Below, piece after piece: positions 44,725 through 54,323 of a stretch of DNA of 64,000 nt. The notes under the pieces are model-generated. The model was not told the DNA's origin. It saw only the letters and a program-made list of their open reading frames with translations, and did no database searches. The DNA is from Mycobacterium sp. 050128. GTDB taxonomy: Bacteria; Actinomycetota; Actinomycetes; Mycobacteriales; Mycobacteriaceae. The stretch spans positions 434,001 to 498,000 of the forward strand of contig NZ_JAZGLW010000003.1 in NCBI RefSeq assembly GCF_036409155.1. The letters are read 5' to 3'. The position numbers were made by a program, and so were the translations under genes. Each line of letters begins with the position of its first letter. Position 1 is the first letter of the stretch.

Positions 44725-45683
44725 CATCGGTCAACAGATCAGCCGTGCACACCCCGGCCGCCGCGAAACGCCGTCCGCAGGGGCCGTATCCGTCACGGCG
44801 GCGAGCCTGGGCGGGACGCATGTTCGTCGCACCGAACCTGGCCGCGGTCGCGGTGTTCATGCTCTTTCCGCTCGGATTCTCGTTGTACATGAGCTTCCAG
44901 CGCTGGGACGTGTTCAGGCCGCCAAAGTTCGTGGGCCTCAAGAACTTCGAAGACCTTTTCACGTCAGACCCGTTGTTTCTCATCGCGATCCGCAACACCA
45001 TCGTCTTCACCCTCGGAACGGTCATACCCACGGTCGTCATCAGTCTCGTCGTGGCGGCGGTGCTGAACCGGAAAGCCAAGGGCATAGCCATCGTTCGGAC
45101 AATCGTCTTCATGCCCCTGGCGATCTCGTCGGTGGTCCTGGCGGTCGTCTGGCAGTTCGTCTTCAACACCGACAACGGACTGCTCAACATCATGCTCGGC
45201 TGGGTGGGACTCGGTCCGGTTCCGTGGCTTGTCGACCCCGATTGGGCGATGGCCTCGCTCTGCGTGGTCGCCGTGTGGCGAAGTGTGCCGTTCGCGACCA
45301 TCATCCTGCTGGCGGCGATGCAAGGAGTGCCGCAAACCGTCTACGAGGCAGCCAAAATCGACGGTGCGGGCGAGATACGGCAGTTCTGGTCGATCACGGT
45401 GCCACTGATCCGCGGCTCGGTGTCGTTCGTCGTCGTCATCTCAATCATCCACGCGTTCCAGGCGTTTGACATGATCTACGTTCTCAATGGTTCGAATGGC
45501 GGCCCGGAGACGTCGACCTATGTGCTGGGCATCATGCTGTTCCAGCATGCTTTCTCATTCCTGGAATTCGGGTACGCGTCGGCGCTGGCCTGGGTGATGT
45601 TCGCGATTTTGCTGGTATTGACCTTTGTCCAGTTGCGGCTGACGCATCGGCGATCGTGGGAGGCTTCGCGTGGCCTTAGCTGA
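44721..45683 (+). CDS. Sugar ABC transporter permease 1 (Rv2040c-like)
   Basis: A 320-residue inner-membrane subunit with six helices. The start overlaps the binding-protein stop (ATGA). The coupling loop EAA motif is YEAAKIDGAGEIRQFWSITVPLI, which docks onto the ATPase. It is the MalF/UgpA-type partner of the next gene. The N-terminal 30 residues are basic and cytoplasmic. Confidence 0.93.
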   Translation: MTSVNRSAVHTPAAAKRRPQGPYPSRRRAWAGRMFVAPNLAAVAVFMLFPLGFSLYMSFQRWDVFRPPKFVGLKNFEDLFTSDPLFLIAIRNTIVFTLGTVIPTVVISLVVAAVLNRKAKGIAIVRTIVFMPLAISSVVLAVVWQFVFNTDNGLLNIMLGWVGLGPVPWLVDPDWAMASLCVVAVWRSVPFATIILLAAMQGVPQTVYEAAKIDGAGEIRQFWSITVPLIRGSVSFVVVISIIHAFQAFDMIYVLNGSNGGPETSTYVLGIMLFQHAFSFLEFGYASALAWVMFAILLVLTFVQLRLTHRRSWEASRGLS

Positions 45684-46512
45684 GGGAGTGGTCAAGCGCA
45701 GTGCTGTTCGCGCCGTGATGGTCTACACACTGCTGATCACCATCGCCTGGTGCTGGCTTTTCCCGGTCGCCTGGGCGGTGTCGGGTTCGCTGAAGAGGGA
45801 GGGCGAGATCAGCGAGCCGAAGCTGCTGCCGTCCCACCCGCGGTGGTCGAACTACGTCGAGGTGTTCAACGTGATGCCGTTCTGGCGAATGTTTTTCAAT
45901 ACCGTGCTGTACGCCGGGTGCGTGACCGCGGGGCAGGTGTTCTTTTGCTCGCTGGCCGGATATGCCTTCGCGCGACTGCAATTCCGGGGGCGCGATACGT
46001 TGTTCGTGTTGTACCTGGGGACGCTGATGGTGCCGCTGACCGTGACGGTGATTCCGCAGTTCATCCTGATGCGCACGGCGGGATGGGTTGATACGCCCTG
46101 GGCGATGATCGTGCCCGGCCTGTTCGGCAGTGCGTTCGGGACCTACCTGATGCGGCAGTTCTTCCAAACGCTGCCCGCCGATCTCGAGGAAGCCGCGATA
46201 CTCGACGGTTGTACGCCGTGGCAGATCTACTGGAGGATTCTGTTGCCCCATGCCAGGCCCGCCGTGATGGTGCTTGCCGTGCTCACCTGGGTCAACGTCT
46301 GGAACGACTTTCTGTGGCCATTGTTGATGATTCAGCGCAACAGCCTGGCCACCCTCACGCTCGGCCTGGTGCGGCTGCGGGGAGAGTACGTGGCCCGCTG
46401 GCCGATCATCATGGCTGCCTCGATCATCATCATGGTGCCGCTGGTGATCATCTATGCGGTCGCGCAGCGTTCCTTCGTGCGCGGCATCGCCGTGACCGGG
46501 CTTGGTGGCTGA
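45670..46512 (+). CDS. Sugar ABC transporter permease 2 (Rv2039c-like)
   Basis: A 280-residue MalG/UgpE-type permease with six helices and the EAA loop LEEAAILDGCTPWQIYWRILLPHA. The GTG start at 45670 overlaps permease 1 by 14 bases. Length equals that of the M. tuberculosis counterpart as I recall. Confidence 0.93.
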   Translation: MALAEGVVKRSAVRAVMVYTLLITIAWCWLFPVAWAVSGSLKREGEISEPKLLPSHPRWSNYVEVFNVMPFWRMFFNTVLYAGCVTAGQVFFCSLAGYAFARLQFRGRDTLFVLYLGTLMVPLTVTVIPQFILMRTAGWVDTPWAMIVPGLFGSAFGTYLMRQFFQTLPADLEEAAILDGCTPWQIYWRILLPHARPAVMVLAVLTWVNVWNDFLWPLLMIQRNSLATLTLGLVRLRGEYVARWPIIMAASIIIMVPLVIIYAVAQRSFVRGIAVTGLGG

Positions 46513-46515
46513 ACC

Positions 46516-47582
<1,067 letters not shown>

Positions 47583-47586
<4 letters not shown>

Positions 47587-48479
47587 GCACGCAGCCCGTC
47601 GATCTCGTTTGCCAGGGCGGCGGCGTTCGGGGTATCGGCCTGGTCGGGGCGGTGGACGCGCTGGCCGCGGCCGGCTACCGATTCCCTCGGGTCGCCGGGA
47701 CGAGCGCGGGCGCGATCGTCGCGTCGCTGGTGGCAGCCCTGCAGGCGGCGGGCGAACCAATCACCCGGCTCGCCGAGATCATGCGTTCGCTCGACTACCG
47801 AAAGTTTCTGGACCGCAACCTGGTCGGGCATGTGCCGCTGATCGGTGGGGGACTGTCACTGCTGCTGTCGGATGGGGTCTACCACGGCGCCCATCTCGAA
47901 CACCTGCTGGCAGGCTTGCTCGCCGACCTGGGTGTGCGGACCTTCGGCGACCTGCGCACCGGTGAAGAACCTGAACAATTTGCGTGGTCGCTGGTGGTCA
48001 CCGCCAGCGATCTGTCCCGGCGCCGGCTGGTGCGCATCCCGTGGGACCTCGACTCGTACGGAGTCGACCCGAACGACTTCTCCGTGGCACGCGCGGTGCA
48101 CGCCTCGGCGGCGATTCCCTACGTGTTCGAACCGGTGCGAGTGGGCGGCGCCACCTGGGTCGACGGCGGGTTGTTGTCGAGCTTTCCGGTGGAGCTGTTC
48201 GACCGGGCTCAGCCGCGGTGGCCGACGTTCGGGATCCGGCTATCGGCGCGGCCGGGCATTGCGCCCACGCATCCGGTGCACGGGCCGGTGTCGTTGGGCA
48301 TCGCCGTTGTAGAGACCCTGGTGAGTAATCAGGACAACGCCTACATCGACGATCCATGCACGGTGCGGCGCACCATCTTCGTGCCCGCCGACGAGGTGAG
48401 CCCGATCGACTTCGACATCACCGCCGCGCAGCGCGACGCGCTCTACCAGCGCGGATCGGTCCGGGCCGGGAGTTCTTGA
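47583..48479 (+). CDS. Patatin-like phospholipase (Rv2037c-like), apparently frameshifted near the 3' end
   Basis: The frame from ATG 47583 (overlapping the ATPase stop, ATGA) gives 298 residues. It has the glycine-rich oxyanion motif CQGGGVRGIGLVG, the nucleophile GTSAGAIVASL and the catalytic Asp in WVDGGLLSSFPVELF, so it is a Ser-Asp lipid hydrolase. The chain ends abruptly at RAGSS. In the next frame the expected family end, EFLKTWNYADYLAACGG, continues to a stop at 48536-48538. A single missing base near 48465-48475 (GGGCCGGGAGTTC) would restore a protein of about 318 residues, closer to the 324 recalled for Rv2037c. The active site is untouched, so the shortened protein may still work. 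Confidence 0.85.
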
Positions 48480-48534
48480 AGACGTGGAACTATGCCGACT
48501 ATCTGGCGGCCTGCGGCGGGCCGGTCGCACAGGA

Positions 48535-48822
48535 TTAACGCCGCGCGCGCCCGATCGCGTCGAGTCTTTGCTCGACGCGCGCGATGTCGTCCGGCGAGGG
48601 CATCTCATTCGTGATCCGAAAGATCGCGACGCCGACATCGACGGTGCTGACCGGCCCTGCTTTGCATGCCATGAATTCACTTGCGATGGTGGTGATTTCG
48701 TCATCGGTGACGCGACGGCGCAGCAGCGCCAGCAGCGGCACGTAGCCGTGCTTCGGCGCCCCGGTCGGGTAGCCGGCGCGCAGAAACGCGACAGCCTTCG
48801 ATACCAGGCCGGCAATCCCCAT
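48535..48822 (-). CDS. DUF3349-family small protein
   Basis: The protein has 95 residues. It reads GLVSKAVAFLRAGYPTGAPKHGYVPLLALLRRRVTDDEI, characteristic of the mycobacterial DUF3349 family (Rv0543c-like), a small helical cytoplasmic protein of unknown role. The ATG at 48822 has GAGGTGG five bases upstream. A GTG three codons earlier (48831) is an alternative. Its 3' end touches the frameshifted tail of the patatin gene. Confidence 0.85.
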   Translation of the reverse strand: MGIAGLVSKAVAFLRAGYPTGAPKHGYVPLLALLRRRVTDDEITTIASEFMACKAGPVSTVDVGVAIFRITNEMPSPDDIARVEQRLDAIGRARR

Positions 48823-48971
48823 TGCTTCCACCTCATCAACTGCTGCGCGCTTGGCGCCCTAATTAACGTAGCAGCAAGCAGCTGATTCGCGGGCGGGGCA
48901 ACGCGGTCGGCAGGCATTTATGGGCGCGCCGATCACCGATCTCGGCCGCGAGCGTTCCTAGTATTGCCCGC

Positions 48972-49805
48972 GTGATGGATCGCTACGGAACCGACGTGCT
49001 GGCCGCCGGTCGGCGCAAGCCGCGCTCGACCGAACACCCTGCTGACCTGGGACTTGTTGTCGAGGATGTCGAGACCGGTTACGTCGGTGCGGTGGTGCGG
49101 GTCGAGTACGGGCGCATCGACCTGGAAGATCGGCATGGCCACGTCCGTGGCTTTCCGCTGGGGCCCGGATACCTGCTGGAGGGGCGTCCGGTGATCCTCA
49201 CCGAGCCGCGCCGCGCCGTACCGGCCGCCGCGAGCCGTACCGCCTCGGGCTCCGTCGCGGTACCGGGCGCGCGCGCTCGAGTCGCGCGTGCCAGCCGGAT
49301 TTACGTCGAGGGCCGTCACGATGCGGAACTCATTGCGCAGGTCTGGGGCGAGGATCTGCGTATCGAAGGGGTCGTCGTCGAGCATCTCGGTGGCGTCGAC
49401 GATTTGGTGGGCATCGTGGCAGAGTTCGCTCCCGGTCCGGGGCGCCGGCTCGGTGTTCTCGTCGATCACCTCGTCACGGGTTCGAAAGAGGCACGCATTG
49501 CCGAGGCGGTGCGCCGGGGACCCGGCGGGCCCGACACGCTGGTCGTCGGCCATCCCTATGTCGACATCTGGCAGGCGGTGAAGCCGCAGCGGCTCGGCCT
49601 GACGGCCTGGCCCGAGGTGCCGCGGCACATCGAATGGAAGCACGGCGCGTGCAAGGCGCTTCGATTGCCGCACGCCAGCCAGGCCGACATCGCCCGCGCG
49701 TGGCAGCGCATCCGGTCACGGGTACGCGACTGGAACGACCTCGAACCCGCGCTGATCAGCAGAGTCGAAGAACTCATCGACTTCGTCACCGAGCCTGGTC
49801 GCTGA
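48972..49805 (+). CDS. DUF3097-family protein with Toprim-like segment
   Basis: The protein has 277 residues starting at GTG 48972 or ATG 48975. The N-terminal 80 residues are a beta-rich domain. The central part, SRIYVEGRHDAELIAQVWG followed by VVVEHLGGVDDL and GVLVDHLVTGSKEARIA, looks like a Toprim fold (Glu, then a spaced Asp-x-His in place of the usual DxD). This recalls the small ribonuclease M5/primase-type nucleases. The C-terminal third is specific to DUF3097 actinobacterial proteins. The function is not established. Confidence 0.8.
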   Translation: MMDRYGTDVLAAGRRKPRSTEHPADLGLVVEDVETGYVGAVVRVEYGRIDLEDRHGHVRGFPLGPGYLLEGRPVILTEPRRAVPAAASRTASGSVAVPGARARVARASRIYVEGRHDAELIAQVWGEDLRIEGVVVEHLGGVDDLVGIVAEFAPGPGRRLGVLVDHLVTGSKEARIAEAVRRGPGGPDTLVVGHPYVDIWQAVKPQRLGLTAWPEVPRHIEWKHGACKALRLPHASQADIARAWQRIRSRVRDWNDLEPALISRVEELIDFVTEPGR

Positions 49806-49875
49806 GCCGGGCGGGAAGATCACGTTGAGGACGGCGTCGCGAGGGCGGGCCACCGCTCTTAATCGCGACGACAAC

Positions 49876-49894
49876 TTAGGCTAGGCTAAGTCGA
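49876..49894. promoter_or_regulatory. IdeR-like iron box upstream of efeUOB
   Basis: TTAGGCTAGGCTAAGTCGA matches the mycobacterial iron-box consensus TTAGGTTAGSCTAACCTAA at about 13 of 19 positions, with the left and central parts best. It lies about 30-50 bp before the efeU start, where IdeR with iron would repress. Expression under iron limitation is therefore expected. Confidence 0.62.
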
Positions 49895-49926
49895 AGGTCC
49901 CGATCCGCGGGATGGGAATCGGACGC

Positions 49927-51537
49927 ATGCAAGGCATATTCGGCGTTTTCCTCGGCACGTTCCTCATCGGCCTGCGCGAAGGCCTGGAGGCGACGCTTAT
50001 CGTGAGCATCGTTGCGGCCTTCCTCAAGCGAAGTGGGCAGTCGACCCGTCCGATGTTTGGCGGCGTGGCCTTGGCGGTGCTGATCAGCGTTGCGGTCGGC
50101 GTCGGTCTGGATCTGTTCTCGGCGACGCTTCCACAGGCCCAGCAGGAGATGATGGAGACGGTCATCAACGCCATTGCCGTGGTGTTTGTGACCTCGATGA
50201 TCATCTGGATGAACCGCAATTCCATGCGGCTCAAGGGCGAACTCGAGCGCGAAGCCCAACAGGCGCTCAACCGTGGTGGGTCACTTGCGCTCGTCGCCAT
50301 GGCGTTCCTGGCCGTCCTCAAGGAAGGCTTCGAGACGTCGGTGTTCCTGCTGGCGGCCGCACAGACGTCGCACGGCAACCGGTGGTTCGCCGTGCTGGGC
50401 GGCGCGGTCGGGCTCGGGGTGTCGATACTGCTGGGTGTCGGTCTGTACTTCGGCGGTCTGAAGCTCAATCTCGGCCGCTTCTTCCGAATCACCGGGGTGT
50501 TCCTGGTGCTGATCGCCGCCGGGCTGGTGCTGGGCGCGCTGCGTACCGCACACGAGGCGGGCTGGGTGACCATCGGCCAGCAGCAGGTGCTCGATTTCTC
50601 CGCCTGGATACCGAGCCAGTCCGTGCTGGGCGCGTTGCTCGCCGGCGTGTTCGGCATCCCCACCGACCCTCGCCTCATCGAGGTGCTGGGCTGGCTGCTG
50701 TACGCGGTGCCCGTGCTCGTCGCCTTCCTCTGGCCTGCGCGCCTGGCGGCGACGCCGCGAGCCCGCTGCCGGCTGCAGCTGGCAGCCGCGGCGGTGCTGG
50801 TCATCGTCGCGGCGGTGCTGGCGACCATGGCGCCCGCCGATAGCTCGTCGCCGAGTGCGCGGGCGCGCACCGTCACTGACCACTCCGGCCACACCGCCCG
50901 CGTGTCGATCACGACCGGCCCGCACGGACGTGAGCTGACCGTCGCCGCCGACGACACCTCGACCGTCCGCCGCATCCCGCTGATCCCGGCGGACGACCAA
51001 ACCGTGGACGGTTTGCCGGTTCAGGCATGGCAGGCTTCAGAACCCGCCGGCGCCGATGGCGCGCCGGCGGTCACGCTGGATCAATTGCGAAACATGGCGG
51101 GGGGCCGGCTGCCGGTCGGTCTGGCGGCCGGCCGCACCCCGGGGCCGTTTGTGGGGCAGTGGGCAACGACTACGGTGTATACGGTTCTCACGCAAGGTGA
51201 TTCCGTCATCAGTGCGCAAGCGACGAGCAACCGCACGGCGATCTTGACCGGCGGTGGGCTGACCGGGGCTAAGACCGTCAGCCTTGGTGGGCTACCGACG
51301 GACTGGTCGACCACCGCCGCCGAAGACCAGTCGACCGCCGGGCAGATCGCCGCCGGCACCCAGAAACACGCCGAGCGACAGCTATGGCGGGTCTGGCTTC
51401 CGTTGGTACTAGCCTGCTTTGCGCTGGCTTGTGCCCTTGGCGCCATAATCTCGATGCGCAGTGACGCGCGAGCCGAACAGGAGAGGAAAACGAGTGATAG
51501 CGAATCGCACCGCCCGGGCAAGGTCGCGGTCTCGTGA
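49927..51537 (+). CDS. efeU: Ferrous/ferric iron permease EfeU with extended C-terminal domain
   Basis: The protein has 536 residues from ATG 49927; an ATG five codons earlier (49912) is possible. The first 275 residues are the Ftr1/EfeU permease with seven helices and the two iron-binding REGLE-type motifs, REGLE (17-21) and KEGFE (132-136). Classical EfeU ends there. Here a helix at about 275-300 leads into an extra domain of about 190 residues, probably outside the membrane, and a final helix (LPLVLACFALACALGAI) with a charged tail. It is the first gene of efeUOB behind the iron box. Confidence 0.9.
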   Translation: MQGIFGVFLGTFLIGLREGLEATLIVSIVAAFLKRSGQSTRPMFGGVALAVLISVAVGVGLDLFSATLPQAQQEMMETVINAIAVVFVTSMIIWMNRNSMRLKGELEREAQQALNRGGSLALVAMAFLAVLKEGFETSVFLLAAAQTSHGNRWFAVLGGAVGLGVSILLGVGLYFGGLKLNLGRFFRITGVFLVLIAAGLVLGALRTAHEAGWVTIGQQQVLDFSAWIPSQSVLGALLAGVFGIPTDPRLIEVLGWLLYAVPVLVAFLWPARLAATPRARCRLQLAAAAVLVIVAAVLATMAPADSSSPSARARTVTDHSGHTARVSITTGPHGRELTVAADDTSTVRRIPLIPADDQTVDGLPVQAWQASEPAGADGAPAVTLDQLRNMAGGRLPVGLAAGRTPGPFVGQWATTTVYTVLTQGDSVISAQATSNRTAILTGGGLTGAKTVSLGGLPTDWSTTAAEDQSTAGQIAAGTQKHAERQLWRVWLPLVLACFALACALGAIISMRSDARAEQERKTSDSESHRPGKVAVS

Positions 51538-52759
51538 ATTCTGGCTGATCGCACCGGCTTTGGTAGCCATCACGGTATTGGCCGCGGCGGGCTGCAACCA
51601 CTCGAACGGAGCCTCGAGCCCCCCGACATCTCGGCAAGCCAGTGCACCCGGCGGGACGAACGCTGTCAAAGTAACGATGGCCAACAGCGGCGGAAAAGAC
51701 GGTTGCGCGCTGGACACCACCAGCGTGCCGGCCGGGCCGGTGACCTTCACCGTCGTCAACACCAGCGCGCCGGGCATCACCGAGATGGAGTTGCTCCGAG
51801 ATCAGCGCATCGTTGGCGAGAAGGAGAACCTCGCACCCGGGTTGAACCCGGTGTCGTTCACGGTCACTCTGGACGGCGGCTCGTATCAGCTGTATTGCCC
51901 CGGAGCGAGTGCGGAATACCAAACCCTGACGGTGACGGGTCAGGCGCCGGCAGGGCCGGCGGGTACGGTGGCGAGCATCCTCGGTCAGGGCACCAGGGAC
52001 TACGCGACCTACATCGTGACTCAGATCGGCCAGCTCAGTGACGGAGTGAAAGCACTCGATACGGCGATCCAGTCCGGCAACCTCGACGCCGCCAAGGCGG
52101 CCTACGCCAAAGCCCGACTGTTCTATGAGCGCGCGGAATCCAGCGTCGAGGGCTTCGTCCTGCCGGGCTTCGCGGTCGGCGACAACGCGGGCAGCCTGGA
52201 CTATCTGATCGACATGCGCGCTTCCACTCCCGTCGACGCCAAGGTCGGGTGGAAGGGCTTCCACGCCATCGAGCGCGACCTCTGGCAGGGTAACGCGATC
52301 ACCCCCGGTACCAAGGCCTTGAGCACCGAATTGGTCGGTAACGTAGGCAAATTGAAAGATGTGGTCGCCGGCCTGCAATACAAGCCCGAGGACTTGGCAA
52401 ACGGCGCAAGCGATTTGATCGAAGAGGTGCAGAACACCAAGATCACCGGCGAGGAAGAGGCATTCAGTCACATTGACCTGGTTGACTTTTCGGGAAACGT
52501 CGAAGGCGCCCAACAGGCTTACGCTTCGCTTCGGCCGGGCCTGGAGAAGATCGACGCCAACCTGGTCAGTCAGATCGATCAGCAATTCCGTGCGGTGCTC
52601 AGTGTGCTGGACGGCTACCGCGACCCGGCCGCGCTGGGCGGTTACCGGACGTACACTCCGGTACTGCAGGGCAGCGATGCGCCGAAACTGACCGCGGTGA
52701 TTCAGCCCCTGCACCAGAGCCTGTCCATGGTCGCTCAAAAAGTGGTCTCCGCCAACTGA
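51494..52759 (+). CDS. efeO: Iron-uptake lipoprotein EfeO (cupredoxin plus M75 domain)
   Basis: The protein has 421 residues from GTG 51494, preceded by GGAGAGG; it overlaps efeU by 44 bases. The signal ends in the lipobox LAAAGC (Cys34). The cupredoxin-like domain follows, with candidate ligands in KDGCALDTTSVPAGPVTFTV and YQLYCPGAS. The M75 imelysin-type domain carries the metal motif GFHAIERDLW (HxxE). It is thought to bind periplasmic iron and pass it to EfeU. Confidence 0.92.
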   Translation: MIANRTARARSRSREFWLIAPALVAITVLAAAGCNHSNGASSPPTSRQASAPGGTNAVKVTMANSGGKDGCALDTTSVPAGPVTFTVVNTSAPGITEMELLRDQRIVGEKENLAPGLNPVSFTVTLDGGSYQLYCPGASAEYQTLTVTGQAPAGPAGTVASILGQGTRDYATYIVTQIGQLSDGVKALDTAIQSGNLDAAKAAYAKARLFYERAESSVEGFVLPGFAVGDNAGSLDYLIDMRASTPVDAKVGWKGFHAIERDLWQGNAITPGTKALSTELVGNVGKLKDVVAGLQYKPEDLANGASDLIEEVQNTKITGEEEAFSHIDLVDFSGNVEGAQQAYASLRPGLEKIDANLVSQIDQQFRAVLSVLDGYRDPAALGGYRTYTPVLQGSDAPKLTAVIQPLHQSLSMVAQKVVSAN

Positions 52760-52761
52760 TC

Positions 52762-54069
52762 ATGGCTGACGACGAGGCGGCCGAACCTGCCGACGGCGTC
52801 GAGACGCCGGCCGATGACGCGTCAGTATCGCGGCGGCGGATGCTCGGCGGCGCGATGCTGGCCGGTCTCACCGGGACCGCGGTCGGTGCCGTCGGTGGCG
52901 GGTTCGCCGGCTACGCGTCCGCGACCGCGCACCACGGCGACAATGACGACATCGTGGACATGCGCCGCAGCTATCCCTTCTACGGCCAGGTGCACCAGGG
53001 CGGAATCGCCACGCTCCCACAGCGTTACGCCGTCTTCATGTCGTTCTCGTTGGCTTCGGCCGCCGTCCGTGCCGATGTCCAGGCGCTGCTGGCGCGCTGG
53101 TCGGCCGCGGTGGCGGTGCTGCAGCAGGGTAAGCCCGTCGGAACGGTCCAGCCACAGGTCGAGGTGCAGCCTCCCACCGATACCGGGGAAGCCTTCGGAC
53201 TGAGCCCCGCCAGTCTCACCGTCACGATCGGATTGGGGCCGTCGCTCTTCGGTGATCGGTTCGGTCTTGCCGCGCGGCGTCCGGCGGTATTCACTGATCT
53301 GCCGCCGCTCAACGGGGACAACCTCGATCCGAGGCTGCACGGCGGCGATCTGTCGGTGCAAGCCTGCGCCGACGACCCGCAGGTCTGCTATCACGCGGTG
53401 CGAAATCTGGCCCGCCTCGGCCGCAATATCGTGTCCCCGTTCTGGGCGGTGCTGGGTTTCGGCCGAGCCTCGGCCGGCCCTGGTCAGCAGACCCCGCGAA
53501 ACCTGTTGGGATTCAAGGACGGTACCCGCAACGTCGCCACCGAGACGGAGTACGAACGTTTCGTCTGGGTCGACAACAGCGACCAGTCGTGGATGAACGG
53601 CGGCACCTATCAGGTCGTCCGCAAGATCCGGATGCTGCTGGAGACGTGGGACGTCGACCGGATCGGCAACCAGCAGAAGATCTTCGGACGTACCAAGCAG
53701 GAAGGAGCGCCGCTGGGCGGCAAGGCCGAATTCGACACGCCGAACTTCGCCGCCAAGGGCGCCGACGGCGAACCGCTGATCGATCCGCGCTCACACGTCG
53801 GCTTGGCCGCCCGGGAAAACAATGACGGCATCATGATCCGCCGGCGCTCCTACAACTACACCGACGGCCTGGACCCCAATGGCCAACTGAATGCCGGACT
53901 GCTGTTCGTCTCGTATCAAAATGATCCGCAACATTTCATGCGTCTGCAGAACCGGCTGGGCGCCAACGATCTCCTCAACGAGTACGTCCGTCACATCGGT
54001 TCAGCTATCTTCGCAGTGCCGCCCGCGCCTGCAGAAGGCCACTACATCGCGCAAAGTTTGTTCGGCTGA
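52762..54069 (+). CDS. efeB: Dye-decolourising-type heme peroxidase EfeB
   Basis: The protein has 435 residues. A twin-arginine signal (SRRRMLGGAMLAGLTG) near residue 24 exports it folded. The DyP motif FKDGTRN (catalytic Asp and Arg region) and the late heme-pocket segments (IMIRRRSYNY, LLFVSYQNDPQHFMRLQNRLG) are clear. In EfeUOB systems it is proposed to oxidise Fe(II) or release heme iron. It starts 2 bp after efeO. A strong stem-loop follows the stop. Confidence 0.93.
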   Translation: MADDEAAEPADGVETPADDASVSRRRMLGGAMLAGLTGTAVGAVGGGFAGYASATAHHGDNDDIVDMRRSYPFYGQVHQGGIATLPQRYAVFMSFSLASAAVRADVQALLARWSAAVAVLQQGKPVGTVQPQVEVQPPTDTGEAFGLSPASLTVTIGLGPSLFGDRFGLAARRPAVFTDLPPLNGDNLDPRLHGGDLSVQACADDPQVCYHAVRNLARLGRNIVSPFWAVLGFGRASAGPGQQTPRNLLGFKDGTRNVATETEYERFVWVDNSDQSWMNGGTYQVVRKIRMLLETWDVDRIGNQQKIFGRTKQEGAPLGGKAEFDTPNFAAKGADGEPLIDPRSHVGLAARENNDGIMIRRRSYNYTDGLDPNGQLNAGLLFVSYQNDPQHFMRLQNRLGANDLLNEYVRHIGSAIFAVPPAPAEGHYIAQSLFG

Positions 54070-54086
54070 GCAAATCTCGCTCGGGC

Positions 54087-54112
54087 TTGGCGGTCGCGCC
54101 GAGTACCGCCAA
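54087..54112 (+). terminator. Stem-loop after efeB
   Basis: TTGGCGGT (54087-54094) pairs perfectly with ACCGCCAA (54105-54112) around a ten-base loop, 17 bp after the efeB stop. No T-run follows. It is the likely end of the efeUOB transcript and separates it from the DosR-like control region of the next gene. Confidence 0.6.
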
Positions 54113-54234
54113 TGACTTTCCACGACAACACAGTTCCCGCCGTCGCCTGCGTCGAGGACCGATACCGATAGCTCGACGACCAGGCGTCGCACCGGGAAAG
54201 ACACCGGTCGATGCGCTGCTGCCCACCTGGTGAA

Positions 54235-54272
54235 GGTCCTGAAGTCCCGGTGGTTGGGGACCAAAGCCTCAC
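54235..54272 (+). promoter_or_regulatory. Two adjacent DosR-box-like sequences upstream of the stress protein gene
   Basis: GGTCCTGAAGTCCC (54235-54248) matches 11 of 14 core positions of the dormancy box GGGACTWWAGTCCC. TTGGGGACCAAAGCCTCAC (54254-54272) matches the TTSGGGACTWWAGTCCC form at about 14 positions. The two are spaced about two helical turns apart, as in known DosR promoters, and lie 50-90 bp before the ATG at 54324. Confidence 0.6.
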
Positions 54273-54323
54273 GACCGACACCACGCCGGTCAATAGCGTT
54301 ACTCCTGACGAAAGGAGTACGAA

